Positions 9,189 to 18,151 of a DNA stretch of 64,000 nt are shown here, piece after piece. Location: assembly GCF_051131705.1 (NCBI RefSeq), contig NZ_CP180316.1, positions 2,418,001-2,482,000 of the forward strand. The letters run 5' to 3'. This stretch comes from Arthrobacter_M sp030063245. GTDB lineage: Bacteria > Actinomycetota > Actinomycetes > Actinomycetales > Micrococcaceae. Under the pieces are notes generated by a model that was not told the origin of the DNA, made no database searches, and was given only the letters and a program-made list of their open reading frames with translations. The position numbers and the translations under genes were made by a program. Every line of letters begins with the position of its first letter. Within the stretch, counting starts at the first letter, position 1.

Positions 9189-9644
9189 ATGATGGGATCG
9201 ATCGTTCGCGGCATGGCGGCAGGTGTCGCCGGAACCGTAGTGATGACGGCCTTCCAGAAATTCGTTGAAATGCCTCTGACCGGGCGCGAAACCAGTTACG
9301 CACCCGCGGACTTCGCCGAACGGATCCTGCCCATCCATCCAACGACCCAGCAGGGGCGCGATCAGCTGAACTGGGTCATCCACTTCGCACTGGGAACCAT
9401 GTGGGGTTCGGCCTATGGCGTCGCCGCCCACACCGGCCTGCACGGAGCCAAGGCCACCGCCGTCGTGTTTCCCGTCGTCTACACCGGCGATGTCGTACTC
9501 AACGCTGCCCTCGGACTATATAAGCCCGGCACCTGGACCGCGAAAGAGTGGGCAGTGGATGTGGTCGATAAGTTCGTCCAGGCCGCAGCGACCGGTGTGC
9601 TCTACGATCACGTCTTCCAACCAACCAAAGCCCCTCAGGCCTGA
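9189..9644 (+). CDS. Small DUF1440/YagU-like membrane protein
   Basis: A 151-residue protein that begins MMGSIVRGMAAGVAGTVVMT with a glycine/alanine-rich membrane helix. It continues with RDQLNWVIHFALGTMWGSAYG, a second helix with a conserved His, and AKATAVVFPVVYTGDVVLNAALGLY, a third. The C-terminus KFVQAAATGVLYDHVF is amphipathic. The layout fits DUF1440/YagU-like proteins of unknown function. AGAGAAG lies ahead of ATG 9189; an alternative ATG at 9165 would add eight residues. The neighbouring remnant upstream may be a relative. Confidence 0.7.
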   Translation: MMGSIVRGMAAGVAGTVVMTAFQKFVEMPLTGRETSYAPADFAERILPIHPTTQQGRDQLNWVIHFALGTMWGSAYGVAAHTGLHGAKATAVVFPVVYTGDVVLNAALGLYKPGTWTAKEWAVDVVDKFVQAAATGVLYDHVFQPTKAPQA

Positions 9645-9742
9645 ACAACGGTTCCCATGAAAGTACGAAACTCATTACGTGCGCTGAAAAAAGAATACCT
9701 CGTGCCCAGGTAGTCCGCCGCCAGAGTCGTTGAGTTATCGGC

Positions 9743-10069
9743 ATGCCTGGGATTGAAAAATGGTTCAGCCGCTACGCACAGCTCTACAGCAGGGTCGGCC
9801 TCGCCCACGAATATCGCCCACTCGCCCAGGAAGAACTGAATTCCGTGCTGGAGCGCCGAGGGCACAAACTCGGTCAGACCCTGGACCCGGAAGATTTCAC
9901 CGATGCCTAGGCCATCGCTGCGGTCGCGCGGATTACCCGAGGCAACTTCCGCCTCATCGACCGGCTCTTCACCCAGATCGAACGGGTCATGAAAATCAAC
10001 GAACTCAGCACAATCACCGCCGACGTCATCGAGGCCGCTCGCTCAACCCTCGTCATCGGAATCAGCTAA
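9743..10069 (+). pseudogene. TniB-like transposition ATPase, C-terminal remnant
   Basis: The text MPGIEKWFSRYAQLYSRVGLAH, YRPLAQEELNSVLERRG, then AIAAVARITRGNFRLIDRLF, QIERVMKINELSTI and ARSTLVIGIS is the C-terminal third of AAA+ ATP-binding proteins encoded with Tn552/Tn5053-type transposases. An in-frame TAG at 9908 interrupts it and the Walker motifs are missing upstream, so it is a dead scar of a transposon. Confidence 0.65.
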
Positions 10070-10102
10070 AACCGCCAAACCGAGCTGCGGAAAGCAGTGA
10101 CG

Positions 10103-10323
10103 GTCTCGCCTATCTGGCCACGGTGAATTGTAGACATTTCACAGCGATGCAGGTCAGGGAAGGGAAAGTGCGTTCTCCCGCGCTGCATCTGGAGCGCTTG
10201 CGCACTGCTCACGCTGAGCTATATGGGACATCGATTGATGTCGGAAACGTGCAAGAGCAGATACGCCTGGCTGTCGCACCGGCCCCTGATTCCTATCCCT
10301 GCACCCCTGCGGTGCAGGGATAG
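10103..10323 (+). pseudogene. Aminotransferase class IV fragment
   Basis: The text LAYLATVNCRHFTAMQVREGKV, ALHLERLRTAHAELYG and VQEQIRLAV resembles the N-terminal part of PLP-dependent class IV aminotransferases (branched-chain/ADC-lyase fold), in particular the HFTAMQVR and HLERL blocks. The start is not visible and the frame stops after a Pro/Thr-rich tail at 10323. The catalytic Lys region is not found downstream. Confidence 0.45.
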
Positions 10324-10782
10324 TCAGAACCGGGCTGGACGCACCGCAGCGGCTATCGCTTTCCTTCCTCGGAGTCCTGCCGATACAACCTTGACCGGGT
10401 CCGTGCTGCGCATCAGCGTGACAACTATGGGCTTCGTGCTCCTGCCCGGTTCCACCATGAGTTCTCCTGGCCTTCGTGCACTGTCCGGGGTTGGGCCTCC
10501 CGTGCACTCTGGTCGCTCTAGCTCCGTGCTGCGTCCCCCGGGTGCTCATCCTAGTCCGGCGATACATCTGCGCCAACACAGCCGGGGCGGACCCGGTGCT
10601 CGTACCGGGAACCGTGATGACCACCGGCGTGCGGATCCAGTGGATCTACCAATTACAGCCTCTCCAACACCTACCACAGCGTACGATTTTTTCCGTTTCC
10701 TGAAGCGCCCCCAAGCACGCCAACGACTGTTGGAAGAGTCCAAGAATTCGCCCTGGCCATGAAACGTTCAATATCGCCAGGG
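10324..10782. other. Unassigned stretch
   Basis: No convincing gene. All frames give Pro/Arg/Ser-rich text without motifs. The plus-strand frame around 10476-10703 is partly hydrophobic but lacks a start signal or a recognisable family. This is likely decayed coding DNA. Confidence 0.4.
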
Positions 10783-12666
10783 TCAGAAGATATCGGACAG
10801 GTCGTCGTTGGCCTGCTCCACATCGAAGGCCTTGGGGTCCAAAGTCTCCCCGGGCTGCAGGCCCAGCCATTCCCGGTACTCCTCGTGCTCCTCACGGCCC
10901 GGGTCGTTGACGGCCAGAACAATGTTGGCCCAGCCCCAGGTTCCGCCGCTGTCCTCCGCCGGCGCAGCGCCCCTGCCGCCGGTGCACCGCGGAAGCTGCC
11001 CGCCGCCGTCGTCCGTCAGGACCTTTTCCACGGTGATGGCGTGCTCCCAGTCGTCGCCGAAGTCATAGGTGTAGACCATTTTGCTGCCCGGCTCCGGAAG
11101 CAGTTCGCCGACCTTGACCTTGGACTCGTCCAGGGAGGATTCGCCCAAGGAGTCGAACGTGTCATCCAGATCCACCGGGGCGTAGCTGGGGCCGCGGAAG
11201 CCACCGGTCTGGAAGTTGTGCAGGTGGTAATCCAGCCACCCGAACACGGTCTGAATGACACCGTGCAACTGGTCCAGCGGCATGTCGACCGGGACCAGGA
11301 CGCGTCGCCAGATGGGTGGTTTGGCATTTTTGAGTTGGATCTTCAGCTGCAGGGTCGGTGAGGTGGCAGAACGCTTCGTGGCTGACTCGGCCTTTTGGGC
11401 GGGAATGGTCTCCTTCGCGGCGGTCTCCTTCTCGGCGAGCGCGGCGTCGTCATCTGCCATCGCGTCGTCCACGGCTTCCCCGAGTTGCAGGCGATCAATC
11501 ACGTCATCGTCAAAGGCATCCAACACACAGCCGATCAACGCCGGTGGCACGCGGAAATGCGTATCGATGGTCAGCAGGCCCAGTTCAGCGAGCCTTTCCA
11601 GCCGGCCCACCGTCATGCGGCCGAGGATATCCGTAATCATCTTCTCCTCTTCCGGCACCCTGTCAGCCAGGGCGAGGACGCGTTCCACCGACGGAGGCTC
11701 AGGAGTCGACGCAGCGATCAGGAGCGACACCTCCAGCCCGACCAGGGTCGCCGACATGTCGGGAAAGGCCGGGTTCATGCCCAGCACGGTCTGCTCCAGG
11801 AACCGCGTGGTGTAGTAGCTGTATTCCTCCAGCCGCTGGGCCGTACTGCCGGACAGGAAGCCGTCGGCGTCCTCGAACGGCACCACCTTCGTGGCCTTGA
11901 TTTCAATCAGCTCGGCGGCTTCCATCGCGGCCCAGATCTGGGGCAGCAGCGGCACGTCCTGCATGGATCTGACGATGGGAATGGCATCGTCGGGCTGTGC
12001 GCCCTTGACGGCGCCGCGGACCGACACCCCGACGCACGCGGCCGCCGCTTCCAGGTCCTTCAGGCGCAGGGCTCCCGCGCCGGTGACGGGCCTGCCGTCG
12101 CCGATCCACCGCAGCAGGGCCGTTGTCCGCTGGATGAGCGGCAGGCCGGCTAACACCTCCAGGGCTTCATCCTCGACCAGATCCGGTATCTCGATCAGGC
12201 CAAGTTGGTCGTCGTCGTCTTCCTCAACCGTTTTCAAGAAGTCCATGACCTGGGCCAGCTGCTCCGCCGAGCCTGTCCACCTGCCCGTTTCGGTGAGGAA
12301 ATCGACGTACGCGTGCACGGCGTCGACGATGAACATGGCGTCCGTTTCCTCGTCTGTGGACACCAGAACATCGGTGGTGGCTATCGCCAGCGGTATGGGT
12401 TCGAAGACCGTCACCTCAGCTGTGGCCATGCCTTCCATGTATCGGCCGATGACAGCTTTGACTTCCGCCAGGTAGTCCAGAGCCGCCGTGGCCGCGCCGG
12501 CTGAACCGTCGTCGAACCACTGCACAAATGCCGGCGTGAGTGCGTCAATGGCGCGGCCCGCGCGGAACGTGCTCATCGAGGTCGACGCCGAACCAGCGGC
12601 ACCTTTGCTGCCCTTCCGGGCCGCGGTGTCTATGGCTTTATGCCGGTTTCTGCTGTTCCTGCTCAT
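10783..12666 (-). CDS. Plasmid pRiA4b ORF-3 domain protein
   Basis: A 627-residue soluble protein. The C-terminal 190 residues are a pRiA4b ORF-3-like domain: TLQLKIQLKNAKPPIWRRVL, LHGVIQTVFGWLDYHLHNF, VYTYDFGDDWEHAI and NDPGREEHEEYREWLG. The N-terminal 430 residues are acidic and helical without a motif I recognise, followed by an Ala/Glu/Lys linker near residues 430-460. The domain is common on plasmids and genomic islands and has no settled function. ATG 12666 is preceded by AGGGA at good spacing; an in-frame start 75 bases upstream is less likely. It stands alone, divergent from the FNT gene. Confidence 0.85.
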   Translation of the reverse strand: MSRNSRNRHKAIDTAARKGSKGAAGSASTSMSTFRAGRAIDALTPAFVQWFDDGSAGAATAALDYLAEVKAVIGRYMEGMATAEVTVFEPIPLAIATTDVLVSTDEETDAMFIVDAVHAYVDFLTETGRWTGSAEQLAQVMDFLKTVEEDDDDQLGLIEIPDLVEDEALEVLAGLPLIQRTTALLRWIGDGRPVTGAGALRLKDLEAAAACVGVSVRGAVKGAQPDDAIPIVRSMQDVPLLPQIWAAMEAAELIEIKATKVVPFEDADGFLSGSTAQRLEEYSYYTTRFLEQTVLGMNPAFPDMSATLVGLEVSLLIAASTPEPPSVERVLALADRVPEEEKMITDILGRMTVGRLERLAELGLLTIDTHFRVPPALIGCVLDAFDDDVIDRLQLGEAVDDAMADDDAALAEKETAAKETIPAQKAESATKRSATSPTLQLKIQLKNAKPPIWRRVLVPVDMPLDQLHGVIQTVFGWLDYHLHNFQTGGFRGPSYAPVDLDDTFDSLGESSLDESKVKVGELLPEPGSKMVYTYDFGDDWEHAITVEKVLTDDGGGQLPRCTGGRGAAPAEDSGGTWGWANIVLAVNDPGREEHEEYREWLGLQPGETLDPKAFDVEQANDDLSDIF

Positions 12667-12796
12667 CGCATCCCTGCCTGTTTGCGGAATTGGCCCTATA
12701 ACGACGGTACGTTCCGGGCGGCCGCGATGCCAGTTCGTCATCTAAATTCCACGTTGTGGGCACCGCTCCTACTAGGATAAAAAGCCAGTTCCCGCG

Positions 12797-13648
12797 ATGA
12801 AAGGCTTCCACCGGATGAGTAATGAGGCGCGGCGTAAACAACTGGGCAAAAGCGATGCCCCGGTCGAAGACGAAATCCAGGACTCGTTTAGCCGGATCGT
12901 GGATGAGGGAGCCCAGCGGCTCAACCGCACCTGGGCGACTGTCCTCATAACCGGGACCTTCGGTGGCCTGGAAATCAGCGCCGGGATCATGGCATACCTT
13001 GCGGTAAAGCATGAAACCGGCAGCTCGCTGTTGGCCGGCGTGGCCTTCAGCATCGGCTTCATTGCCCTTCTGCTGGCTAAGAGCGAGCTCTTCACCGAGG
13101 GCTTCCTGGTGCCGATCGCCGCCGTGGCCGCCCGCGAGGCAAGCATCGGAAAGCTGGCAAAGTTGTGGGCGGGTACGCTCGTTGCCAACCTGGTCAGCGG
13201 CTGGGCCTTCATGTGGCTGGTCCTGCGTGCCTTCCCGGAATGGACCGGGACGGTCACGGAGTCTGCGCAGCATTTTGTCGGCACGCCGATGTCCGTGCAG
13301 AACATCTGCCTGGCCGTTCTGGGCGGCAGCACCATCACGCTGATGACCCGGATGCAGCATGGCACGGATTCCGACGTCGCCAAGATAGTCGCGGCCATAG
13401 CCGGCGGCTTCCTGCTCTCCGGACTGCCGCTGTTCCACTCGATTCTGGATTCGCTGCTGATCTTCGGCGCGCTTCACGCCGGGGCGCCCATCACGTACCT
13501 CCAGTGGCTGGGCTGGTTCGGCTACACCCTAGTCTTCAACATGGCCGGCGGCCTGCTGCTGGTGACCGCGCTGCGCCTGCTGCGCAGCAAGGACCTGATT
13601 GCGGACCGGCGCCGAAACTCACCGAAGGACCCGGATGAGCCACGGTAA
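12797..13648 (+). CDS. Formate/nitrite transporter family protein
   Basis: A 283-residue member of the FNT channel family. A polar N-terminal tail of about 50 residues (VEDEIQDSFSRIVDEGAQRL) is followed by six membrane helices, with the family blocks GLEISAGIMAYLAV, LLLAKSELFTEGFLVP, KLWAGTLVANLVSGWAF and LLSGLPLFHSILDSLL. The long N-terminus and LFTEG motif place it with the FNT proteins of uncertain substrate found in many Actinobacteria rather than with classical FocA/NirC. The 3' end overlaps or abuts the following MFS gene, so the two are probably co-transcribed. ATG 12797 is used; ATG 12815 is possible. Confidence 0.88.
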   Translation: MKGFHRMSNEARRKQLGKSDAPVEDEIQDSFSRIVDEGAQRLNRTWATVLITGTFGGLEISAGIMAYLAVKHETGSSLLAGVAFSIGFIALLLAKSELFTEGFLVPIAAVAAREASIGKLAKLWAGTLVANLVSGWAFMWLVLRAFPEWTGTVTESAQHFVGTPMSVQNICLAVLGGSTITLMTRMQHGTDSDVAKIVAAIAGGFLLSGLPLFHSILDSLLIFGALHAGAPITYLQWLGWFGYTLVFNMAGGLLLVTALRLLRSKDLIADRRRNSPKDPDEPR

Positions 13649-13658
13649 GGGGAAAGAA

Positions 13659-14906
13659 ATGCCCGTCGCAGCTGAGAGGAACCCGAAGACCGGACGAAGC
13701 GTCCGCTTCGGCTTTGCCTTTATCGGCGTCATATTGATAGCGGTGAACCTGCGGGTTTCCTTTGTCAGCGTCGGGCCGCTGCTGAATGACATTAGTACCG
13801 ACCTGGGCCTGTCCAGTACAGTTGCGGGGCTCTTGACCGGTCTGCCGTTGATCGTCTTCGCCCTCTTCTCTCCTGTTGCGCCGGCTTTCGCGCGCTGGCT
13901 CGGGTTGGACCGCGCACTGTGGGCTTCCTTGCTGATCCTCGCCGCCGGGATTGTGCTTCGCTCGGTGCCGATTATCGGCTTCGTGTGGATCGGGACGGGG
14001 CTGGTGGGAGTGGGCATCGCGTTCCTCAATGTGCTGGTGCCCTCCCTGGTGAAGCGGGACTTCCCCGCGCGTGTCAGCCAGGTGACGGGAAGCTACACGG
14101 CCGTGCAGGCGGCCGCGGCAGCCATCGGTACAGCGCTCGTGGTGCCGATCGCACAATCCTCTCCGGGTGGCTGGAGGCTGGCCTTGGGTATCTGGGTCGG
14201 GCTCGTTCTGGTGGCGATGGGGTTCCTGCTGCCCTTCCTCCGGCGCCGCCCGGCATTGGAGCGGGATTCCGGCCAGCGCCGAGCCGCATATTTCTCGCCG
14301 TGGAAATCGGTTCTCGGCTGGCAGGTCACCGCCTTCATGGGGCTGCAGTCTGTCTCGTTTTACGTCTTCATGGCCTGGCTGCCCAGCATTGAACACAGCC
14401 AGGGAGTTTCCGAAGCTGCGGCCGGAGCACATCTGTCACTTTTTCTGCTGATCAACGTCGTGACCAGCTTCGCCGCCGGGGCCGTGCTGCATAGATTTCC
14501 CGATCAACGCCTCGTCGCTCTGCTCAGCAGCATCCTCGTGTTCATCGCCTATGCGGGGATGGCCGCGGCGCCTGGCTTGATGCTGCTCTGGATCATCTTT
14601 GGTGCCCTCGGCTGCGGAAGCCTCATCGTCGTCGCCCTGTCGTTGTTCAGCCTGCGCACGGTGCATCATTCACAGGCCGCAGCCCTGTCCGGGATGGCCC
14701 AGTCGGTGGGGTACGCCGTGGGAGCGGCCGGCCCCGTCCTTTTTGGCGCGCTGCACGACTGGACCGGAGGCTGGACCCTGCCCCTGACCGTTATCGCTGC
14801 GGGTATGACAGCCCTGTGCGTCGCCGCCGTGTACTCCGGCCGCGACCGGGTCATCGGGTCCGCGACCGGGTCATCGGGTCCGCGACAGGGAGCGGATTCC
14901 CGCTGA
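13659..14906 (+). CDS. CynX/NimT-type MFS transporter
   Basis: A 415-residue protein with twelve hydrophobic segments in two halves. VILIAVNLRVSFVSVGPLL in the first helix and LTGLPLIVFALFSPVAP match the cyanate/nitroimidazole (CynX/NimT) branch of the major facilitator superfamily. The substrate cannot be told. ATG 13659 has AAGGGG six bases upstream; an in-frame ATG at 13635 lies inside the FNT gene. The extreme C-terminus contains an exact 20-base tandem duplication (14841-14880) that changes the frame of the last residues to GSATGSSGPRQGADSR. It overlaps the convergent DUF998 gene by 36 bases. Confidence 0.88.
   Translation: MPVAAERNPKTGRSVRFGFAFIGVILIAVNLRVSFVSVGPLLNDISTDLGLSSTVAGLLTGLPLIVFALFSPVAPAFARWLGLDRALWASLLILAAGIVLRSVPIIGFVWIGTGLVGVGIAFLNVLVPSLVKRDFPARVSQVTGSYTAVQAAAAAIGTALVVPIAQSSPGGWRLALGIWVGLVLVAMGFLLPFLRRRPALERDSGQRRAAYFSPWKSVLGWQVTAFMGLQSVSFYVFMAWLPSIEHSQGVSEAAAGAHLSLFLLINVVTSFAAGAVLHRFPDQRLVALLSSILVFIAYAGMAAAPGLMLLWIIFGALGCGSLIVVALSLFSLRTVHHSQAAALSGMAQSVGYAVGAAGPVLFGALHDWTGGWTLPLTVIAAGMTALCVAAVYSGRDRVIGSATGSSGPRQGADSR
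14841..14880. repeat. 20-base exact tandem duplication
   Basis: Two perfect copies of a 20-base unit starting CGCGACCGGGTCATCGGGTC, at 14841-14860 and 14861-14880, lie within the overlap zone of the convergent MFS and DUF998 genes. Removing one copy would give the MFS protein a different tail (about GSATGSGFPLTR), and it would shift the last codons of the DUF998 gene too. Confidence 0.95.
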
Positions 14907-15578
14907 CACGCTAAAGGCCCAGCCGAGAATTCCGGCCAGCGCCACCCGCTCCGCAAGCCCGAGGACGGCCGGGAAGAATCTGATGGACAACCCCAGGGAA
15001 ACGAGGCCGACGGCGCCGACGCCGGCACATACGGTGGCCGCCCGGGACGTGCGCCGCAGCGGCGGGTAGCTCCGAAGCCATTGCGTCAGCACGGCGATTC
15101 CGGCCAAGGCGCCGACAAACCCCGTCCCCGCTACGACTAGGTGCACAATACCGCCGGGCGTAGCCGCCGTGATTCCAGCGGCCGGGGATGGAACGCCCGT
15201 GATTCCTGCGGTCGGGACTCCAACGGCTTGGATGTCGGTGGGGAAAAAGGCCAGCACGCCGGACGACACTCCCCCGAGGCCCAAAAGGGTGGCGCCCGTG
15301 GTCTTCATTCGTGACGAGGGGCCGGTCCGCAGCACGGCACGCGCCACGGCGAACGTCGTGACCGCGCGGCCCAAAAAATTCAGATTCATCACCCAGCCGT
15401 ACGGTCCCACCGCCAGATTGCTCTCTGCCTCTCGGATCGCGCTGTAATGCGGCGGCAACCGCTGCAGTACTGCGTCCACCCCTATATACGTGACGACACC
15501 TGCCATCGCCGCCGCGCAATATCGTCGCCGTGCGCGGATGGCGGCAGTTTGGATCGTTGCAGCCTGGAGTGGTGACAC
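14871..15578 (-). CDS. DUF998 family membrane protein
   Basis: A 235-residue integral membrane protein. Typical DUF998 features are visible: a first helix AGVVTYIGVDAVLQ, then HYSAIREAESNLAVGPYGW, MNLNFLGRAVTTFAVA, GVSSGVLAFFPTDIQAVG and GGIVHLVVAGTGFVGA, with about six helices in all. The function is unknown. GTG 15578 is the furthest start and has no clear ribosome-binding site; ATG 15506 (MAGVVTY) is an alternative at the first helix. The stop lies inside the 3' end of the MFS gene. Confidence 0.75.
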   Translation of the reverse strand: MSPLQAATIQTAAIRARRRYCAAAMAGVVTYIGVDAVLQRLPPHYSAIREAESNLAVGPYGWVMNLNFLGRAVTTFAVARAVLRTGPSSRMKTTGATLLGLGGVSSGVLAFFPTDIQAVGVPTAGITGVPSPAAGITAATPGGIVHLVVAGTGFVGALAGIAVLTQWLRSYPPLRRTSRAATVCAGVGAVGLVSLGLSIRFFPAVLGLAERVALAGILGWAFSVSAGIRSLSRTR

Positions 15579-15689
15579 CGGGACGCATTGCAGGATTTTC
15601 AGGGTGGCACCTCAGATTGGAGCGACGGGCTGGTCGCTGGTGTTCCCCACATTATCCGGCGCCCGTACGTTAGCCGCCCGCCCAGTCCC

Positions 15690-15844
15690 TATGCGCGCAA
15701 TGATGATCGCCAGGAAATGACTTTGTCGTGCCCCTCTTGGACCGACTGCTTCCGGGCATTGGCCGTGTCCCGCGTGTACGACGTAGGACCGAACAATTCG
15801 CGGATGACCTTGATGTCGATCAGCGGTGGATATGGAGAAGGCAT
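15690..15844 (-). pseudogene. Possible SNF2-helicase N-terminal fragment
   Basis: A 51-residue frame reads MPSPYPPLIDIKVIRELFGPTS, YTRDTANARKQSVQEG, then stops. The PL-D-x-xIRELFGPTSYTR pattern resembles the first residues of actinobacterial SWIM/SNF2 helicases, where a region of the type FGxxSYxRGxxYAR follows the start. No helicase motif follows. The assignment rests on a short stretch and is weak. Confidence 0.3.
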
Positions 15845-15944
15845 GGCATTAACGGTACCGGCCCGCGAGGAAGGGTCTGGCCCGTGAGAGCGGAGGGGCG
15901 CAGCACCGGTGTCGCGGGGCCGCCCCGTCCTCGTTCGGCCGTGA

Positions 15945-16090
15945 GCCCTGGCCTGCCGGACCAGGCCGGAACGTTGATGTCCAGCACGCGGTGCCATTCA
16001 TCGTCGTCGTTGTCGGCGATGGTGCCGGGAGGCAATACCGGCGTTATTGACGACGACGTCGCTGCCGCCGAGATGCCGCGCTGCTCGTTT
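15945..16090 (-). pseudogene. SDR oxidoreductase fragment
   Basis: The text LGGSDVVVNNAGI carries the NNAG motif of short-chain dehydrogenases and is followed, after a frame change, by PPGTIADNDDDEWHRVLDINV, which matches the helix alpha-4 block of the same family. Neither the N-terminal glycine motif nor the catalytic Tyr is present. It is a scar of a deleted gene. Confidence 0.5.
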
Positions 16091-16422
16091 TCGGCAGTGG
16101 CGCACCTGGAGGAGTCGTAGCGCCGCTGACAACGGGGCGCGCCCACGAGAACGGTGCTGCCCGGCCCCGGTGTCGTGGGGCACCCCCGTTCTCGGGTGCA
16201 CGGCGGCGTATCGGAGCCGCTGGGTCGGAGGACCTTGGACAGGAAAGCCTTTGGTCTGCTCGTGCTGCGGGTCGGTGCGCACGCGACGCGGATTGCCGGA
16301 CTCGACATTGACTGGACCAAACCGTTGTGGAAGGAGAACTCTGATGAAGACCCCGAATGAAGATGCCCAATCGAGCTTGGAGACGAGCGGGGCCTCGTTT
16401 CCATCAACGCCGGCGCGGCTCG
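16091..16422. other. Unassigned stretch upstream of DUF1016 copy 2
   Basis: No gene is recognised. The last 60 bases upstream of the DUF1016 start (for example TTTCCATCAACGCC) resemble the sequence upstream of copy 1 near 500-530, so the shared segment includes some 5' flank. Confidence 0.4.
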
Positions 16423-16664
16423 ATGCCCGAGTGGTACCCAGAGTTCTTGGTAACCGTGGCAGCCCGGGTAACGACTGTCCGCGCTCGAGTTGTCGCGACG
16501 GTCAACCAGGAACTCGTGGCAACTTATTGGGCCATCGGCCAGGATATTGTTGCCCGCCAAGGAGAAGAAGGATGGGGAACGAAAGTTATCGCGCGGCTGT
16601 CAGGCGACTTACGCTCTCAGTTCCCTAGCTCGCGAGGATTCTCTCCTCAAAATCTTCGTTATAT
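16423..16664 (+). pseudogene. YhcG/DUF1016 nuclease gene, copy 2, 5' part
   Basis: The start MPEWYPEFLVTVAARVTTV is followed by VNQELVATYWAIGQDIVARQ, EEGWGTKVIARLSGDLRSQF and PSSRGFSPQNLRYM, the canonical N-terminal domain of YhcG/DUF1016 proteins. The frame is interrupted after NLRY by an ISL3 element. The preceding eight bases CGTTATAT correspond to CCTTATAT after the element. Joining across it gives NLRYMRTFSASWDADTIG in frame, so the gene was intact here when the element arrived. Confidence 0.85.
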
Positions 16665-18151
16665 GGCTCTTCGCATTTAGGCATGGTTTGCCGCTTTTTT
16701 CCGGTATGGGCGATGGCCGCCGGCTGCGAGTAGGCATCTGAGTCTGTAGTGGTCGAAGTTCCGGAATCCGCGGGCGATCCGCCGTGTGGTCTCGATAACA
16801 CCGTTGATCGCTTCGGTCGGTCCGTTGGAGGCCCCGTGTGTCTCGAAGTACGCGAGGATCGCGCTCTTCCATTGCCGTAGGGTCCTGCCGAGTCTGGCGA
16901 TCTCCGGGATCGGACAGGACGGGAAAGAAGTGAGTATCCCGGTCACCAGATCCCGGCCTCTGGCCGGGTTGGAGTGGTATACATCCCGGAGCTTCTGGTA
17001 GCACTGCCAGGCCAGCGTGACTTCATGGCCGGGATCTCCGGCGATGAGTTTGTCCTCCAGCCGTTTGGCCTGTTTGTCGTTGAGGTGTTCGGCACCGATC
17101 TGCAGGGTGCGGCGGATCCCAAAGAGCGGGTCCCCTTTACGTCCGCGGTGTCCCAGGGTGCTTTGTTGGACGCGGCGGCGGACATCGTCCAGAGCAGCAC
17201 CACCAAGCTTTACGACGTGGAATGCGTCAACGACGGTGATTGCTTCGGGTAGCTCATCACGGACGGCGTTGGCGTAACCACGGAATGGATCCAGTGTTGC
17301 GACCTTGATCCCCTCGGCGAAGTCCTTGCCCTGGGCCTTGATCCAGTCCGCGTAGACCTTCCCCGACCGTCCCGGCATAAGATCCAGCAGCCGGGCATGA
17401 ACACGGCCCTTCTCATCGCGGGTGTGGTCCACGATCCCGGTGACCATGCCCGTGCCGGGGAAGCCGGTATGGGACCAGACATGCTCGTCAACGCCGAGGG
17501 CGTCCACCCCGGTCAGCCGGACCTTGTCCGCGAGCCGCCGGAGTGCTTCGGCTTCGATTCCGTCCCAGACGGTCCGCCACGCCACGCCGAGCTGGTGTGC
17601 CAGGGCCGAGACGGAGGTATCGAAGCGTTCCAGTGCGTCCACGGCCCAGTGCACGGCCCGGGTCGTGAGTTTCGCCCGACGACCGGCCAGGGCGTGTTCC
17701 TCGGTGAAGGTGCCTCTGGGGCAGCCGGTGTCCGGACACCGCCATACCCGCTTAACCCAGACCAGGGACACCGGCCGCCCCAACGACGGTGCGTCGTGCA
17801 GGCGGACTTTACGGCGGCCGTGGCCGATCGCCACAACCCCGCAGTCCGGGCAACCGGTGGTGTTCTGATCGGTTTCGACATGAAGGAGGAGTCTGCTGGC
17901 AGCATTCGCGGCAGAGATGACGTGCACGCCGTCGACGGCGAACATCGTGTCTGCCCGTTCGCACCAGCGCCCATTCGGGCAGGACATAGAATTAGACAAG
18001 TCAGGGTCTCTTTTATGATTGGAAGCTTGGTCGCTACCAATTCAAGGAGACCCTGACCTCGTTCCGCCTCACGCCACGCCGCGCAGGCCGGAGAACATCC
18101 CACAAATCCCAATTCTTAGGCCGCCCTAACCATGCTCAAATGCGAAGAGCC
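16665..18151 (-). mobile_element. ISL3-family insertion sequence, complete
   Basis: The left end begins GGCTCTTCGCATTTAGGCAT and the right end, read inward, GGCTCTTCGCATTTGAGCAT; GGCTCTTCGC is the diagnostic ISL3 terminus. The flanking octamers CGTTATAT (16657-16664) and CCTTATAT (18152-18159) match at seven of eight positions, the expected 8-base target duplication with one later change. The element is 1487 bp with a single transposase gene on the minus strand, opposite to the disrupted DUF1016 gene. Confidence 0.93.
16677..17987 (-). CDS. ISL3-family transposase
   Basis: A 436-residue protein that appears intact. The N-terminal zinc-finger region has CPDCGVVAIGHGRRKVRLHD and RVWRCPDTGCPRGTFTE. 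An HTH-like section ALAHQLGVAWRTVWDGIEAEA is followed by the catalytic part: LGVDEHVWSH, VTGIVDHTRD, VATLDPFRGYANAVRD, VVDAFHVVKLGG, and SNGPTEAINGVIETTRRIARG near the C-terminus. These are the standard ISL3 DDE blocks. ATG 17987 is preferred to the TTG at 17999. The stop lies 12 bases from the element end. Confidence 0.93.
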   Translation of the reverse strand: MSCPNGRWCERADTMFAVDGVHVISAANAASRLLLHVETDQNTTGCPDCGVVAIGHGRRKVRLHDAPSLGRPVSLVWVKRVWRCPDTGCPRGTFTEEHALAGRRAKLTTRAVHWAVDALERFDTSVSALAHQLGVAWRTVWDGIEAEALRRLADKVRLTGVDALGVDEHVWSHTGFPGTGMVTGIVDHTRDEKGRVHARLLDLMPGRSGKVYADWIKAQGKDFAEGIKVATLDPFRGYANAVRDELPEAITVVDAFHVVKLGGAALDDVRRRVQQSTLGHRGRKGDPLFGIRRTLQIGAEHLNDKQAKRLEDKLIAGDPGHEVTLAWQCYQKLRDVYHSNPARGRDLVTGILTSFPSCPIPEIARLGRTLRQWKSAILAYFETHGASNGPTEAINGVIETTRRIARGFRNFDHYRLRCLLAAGGHRPYRKKAANHA

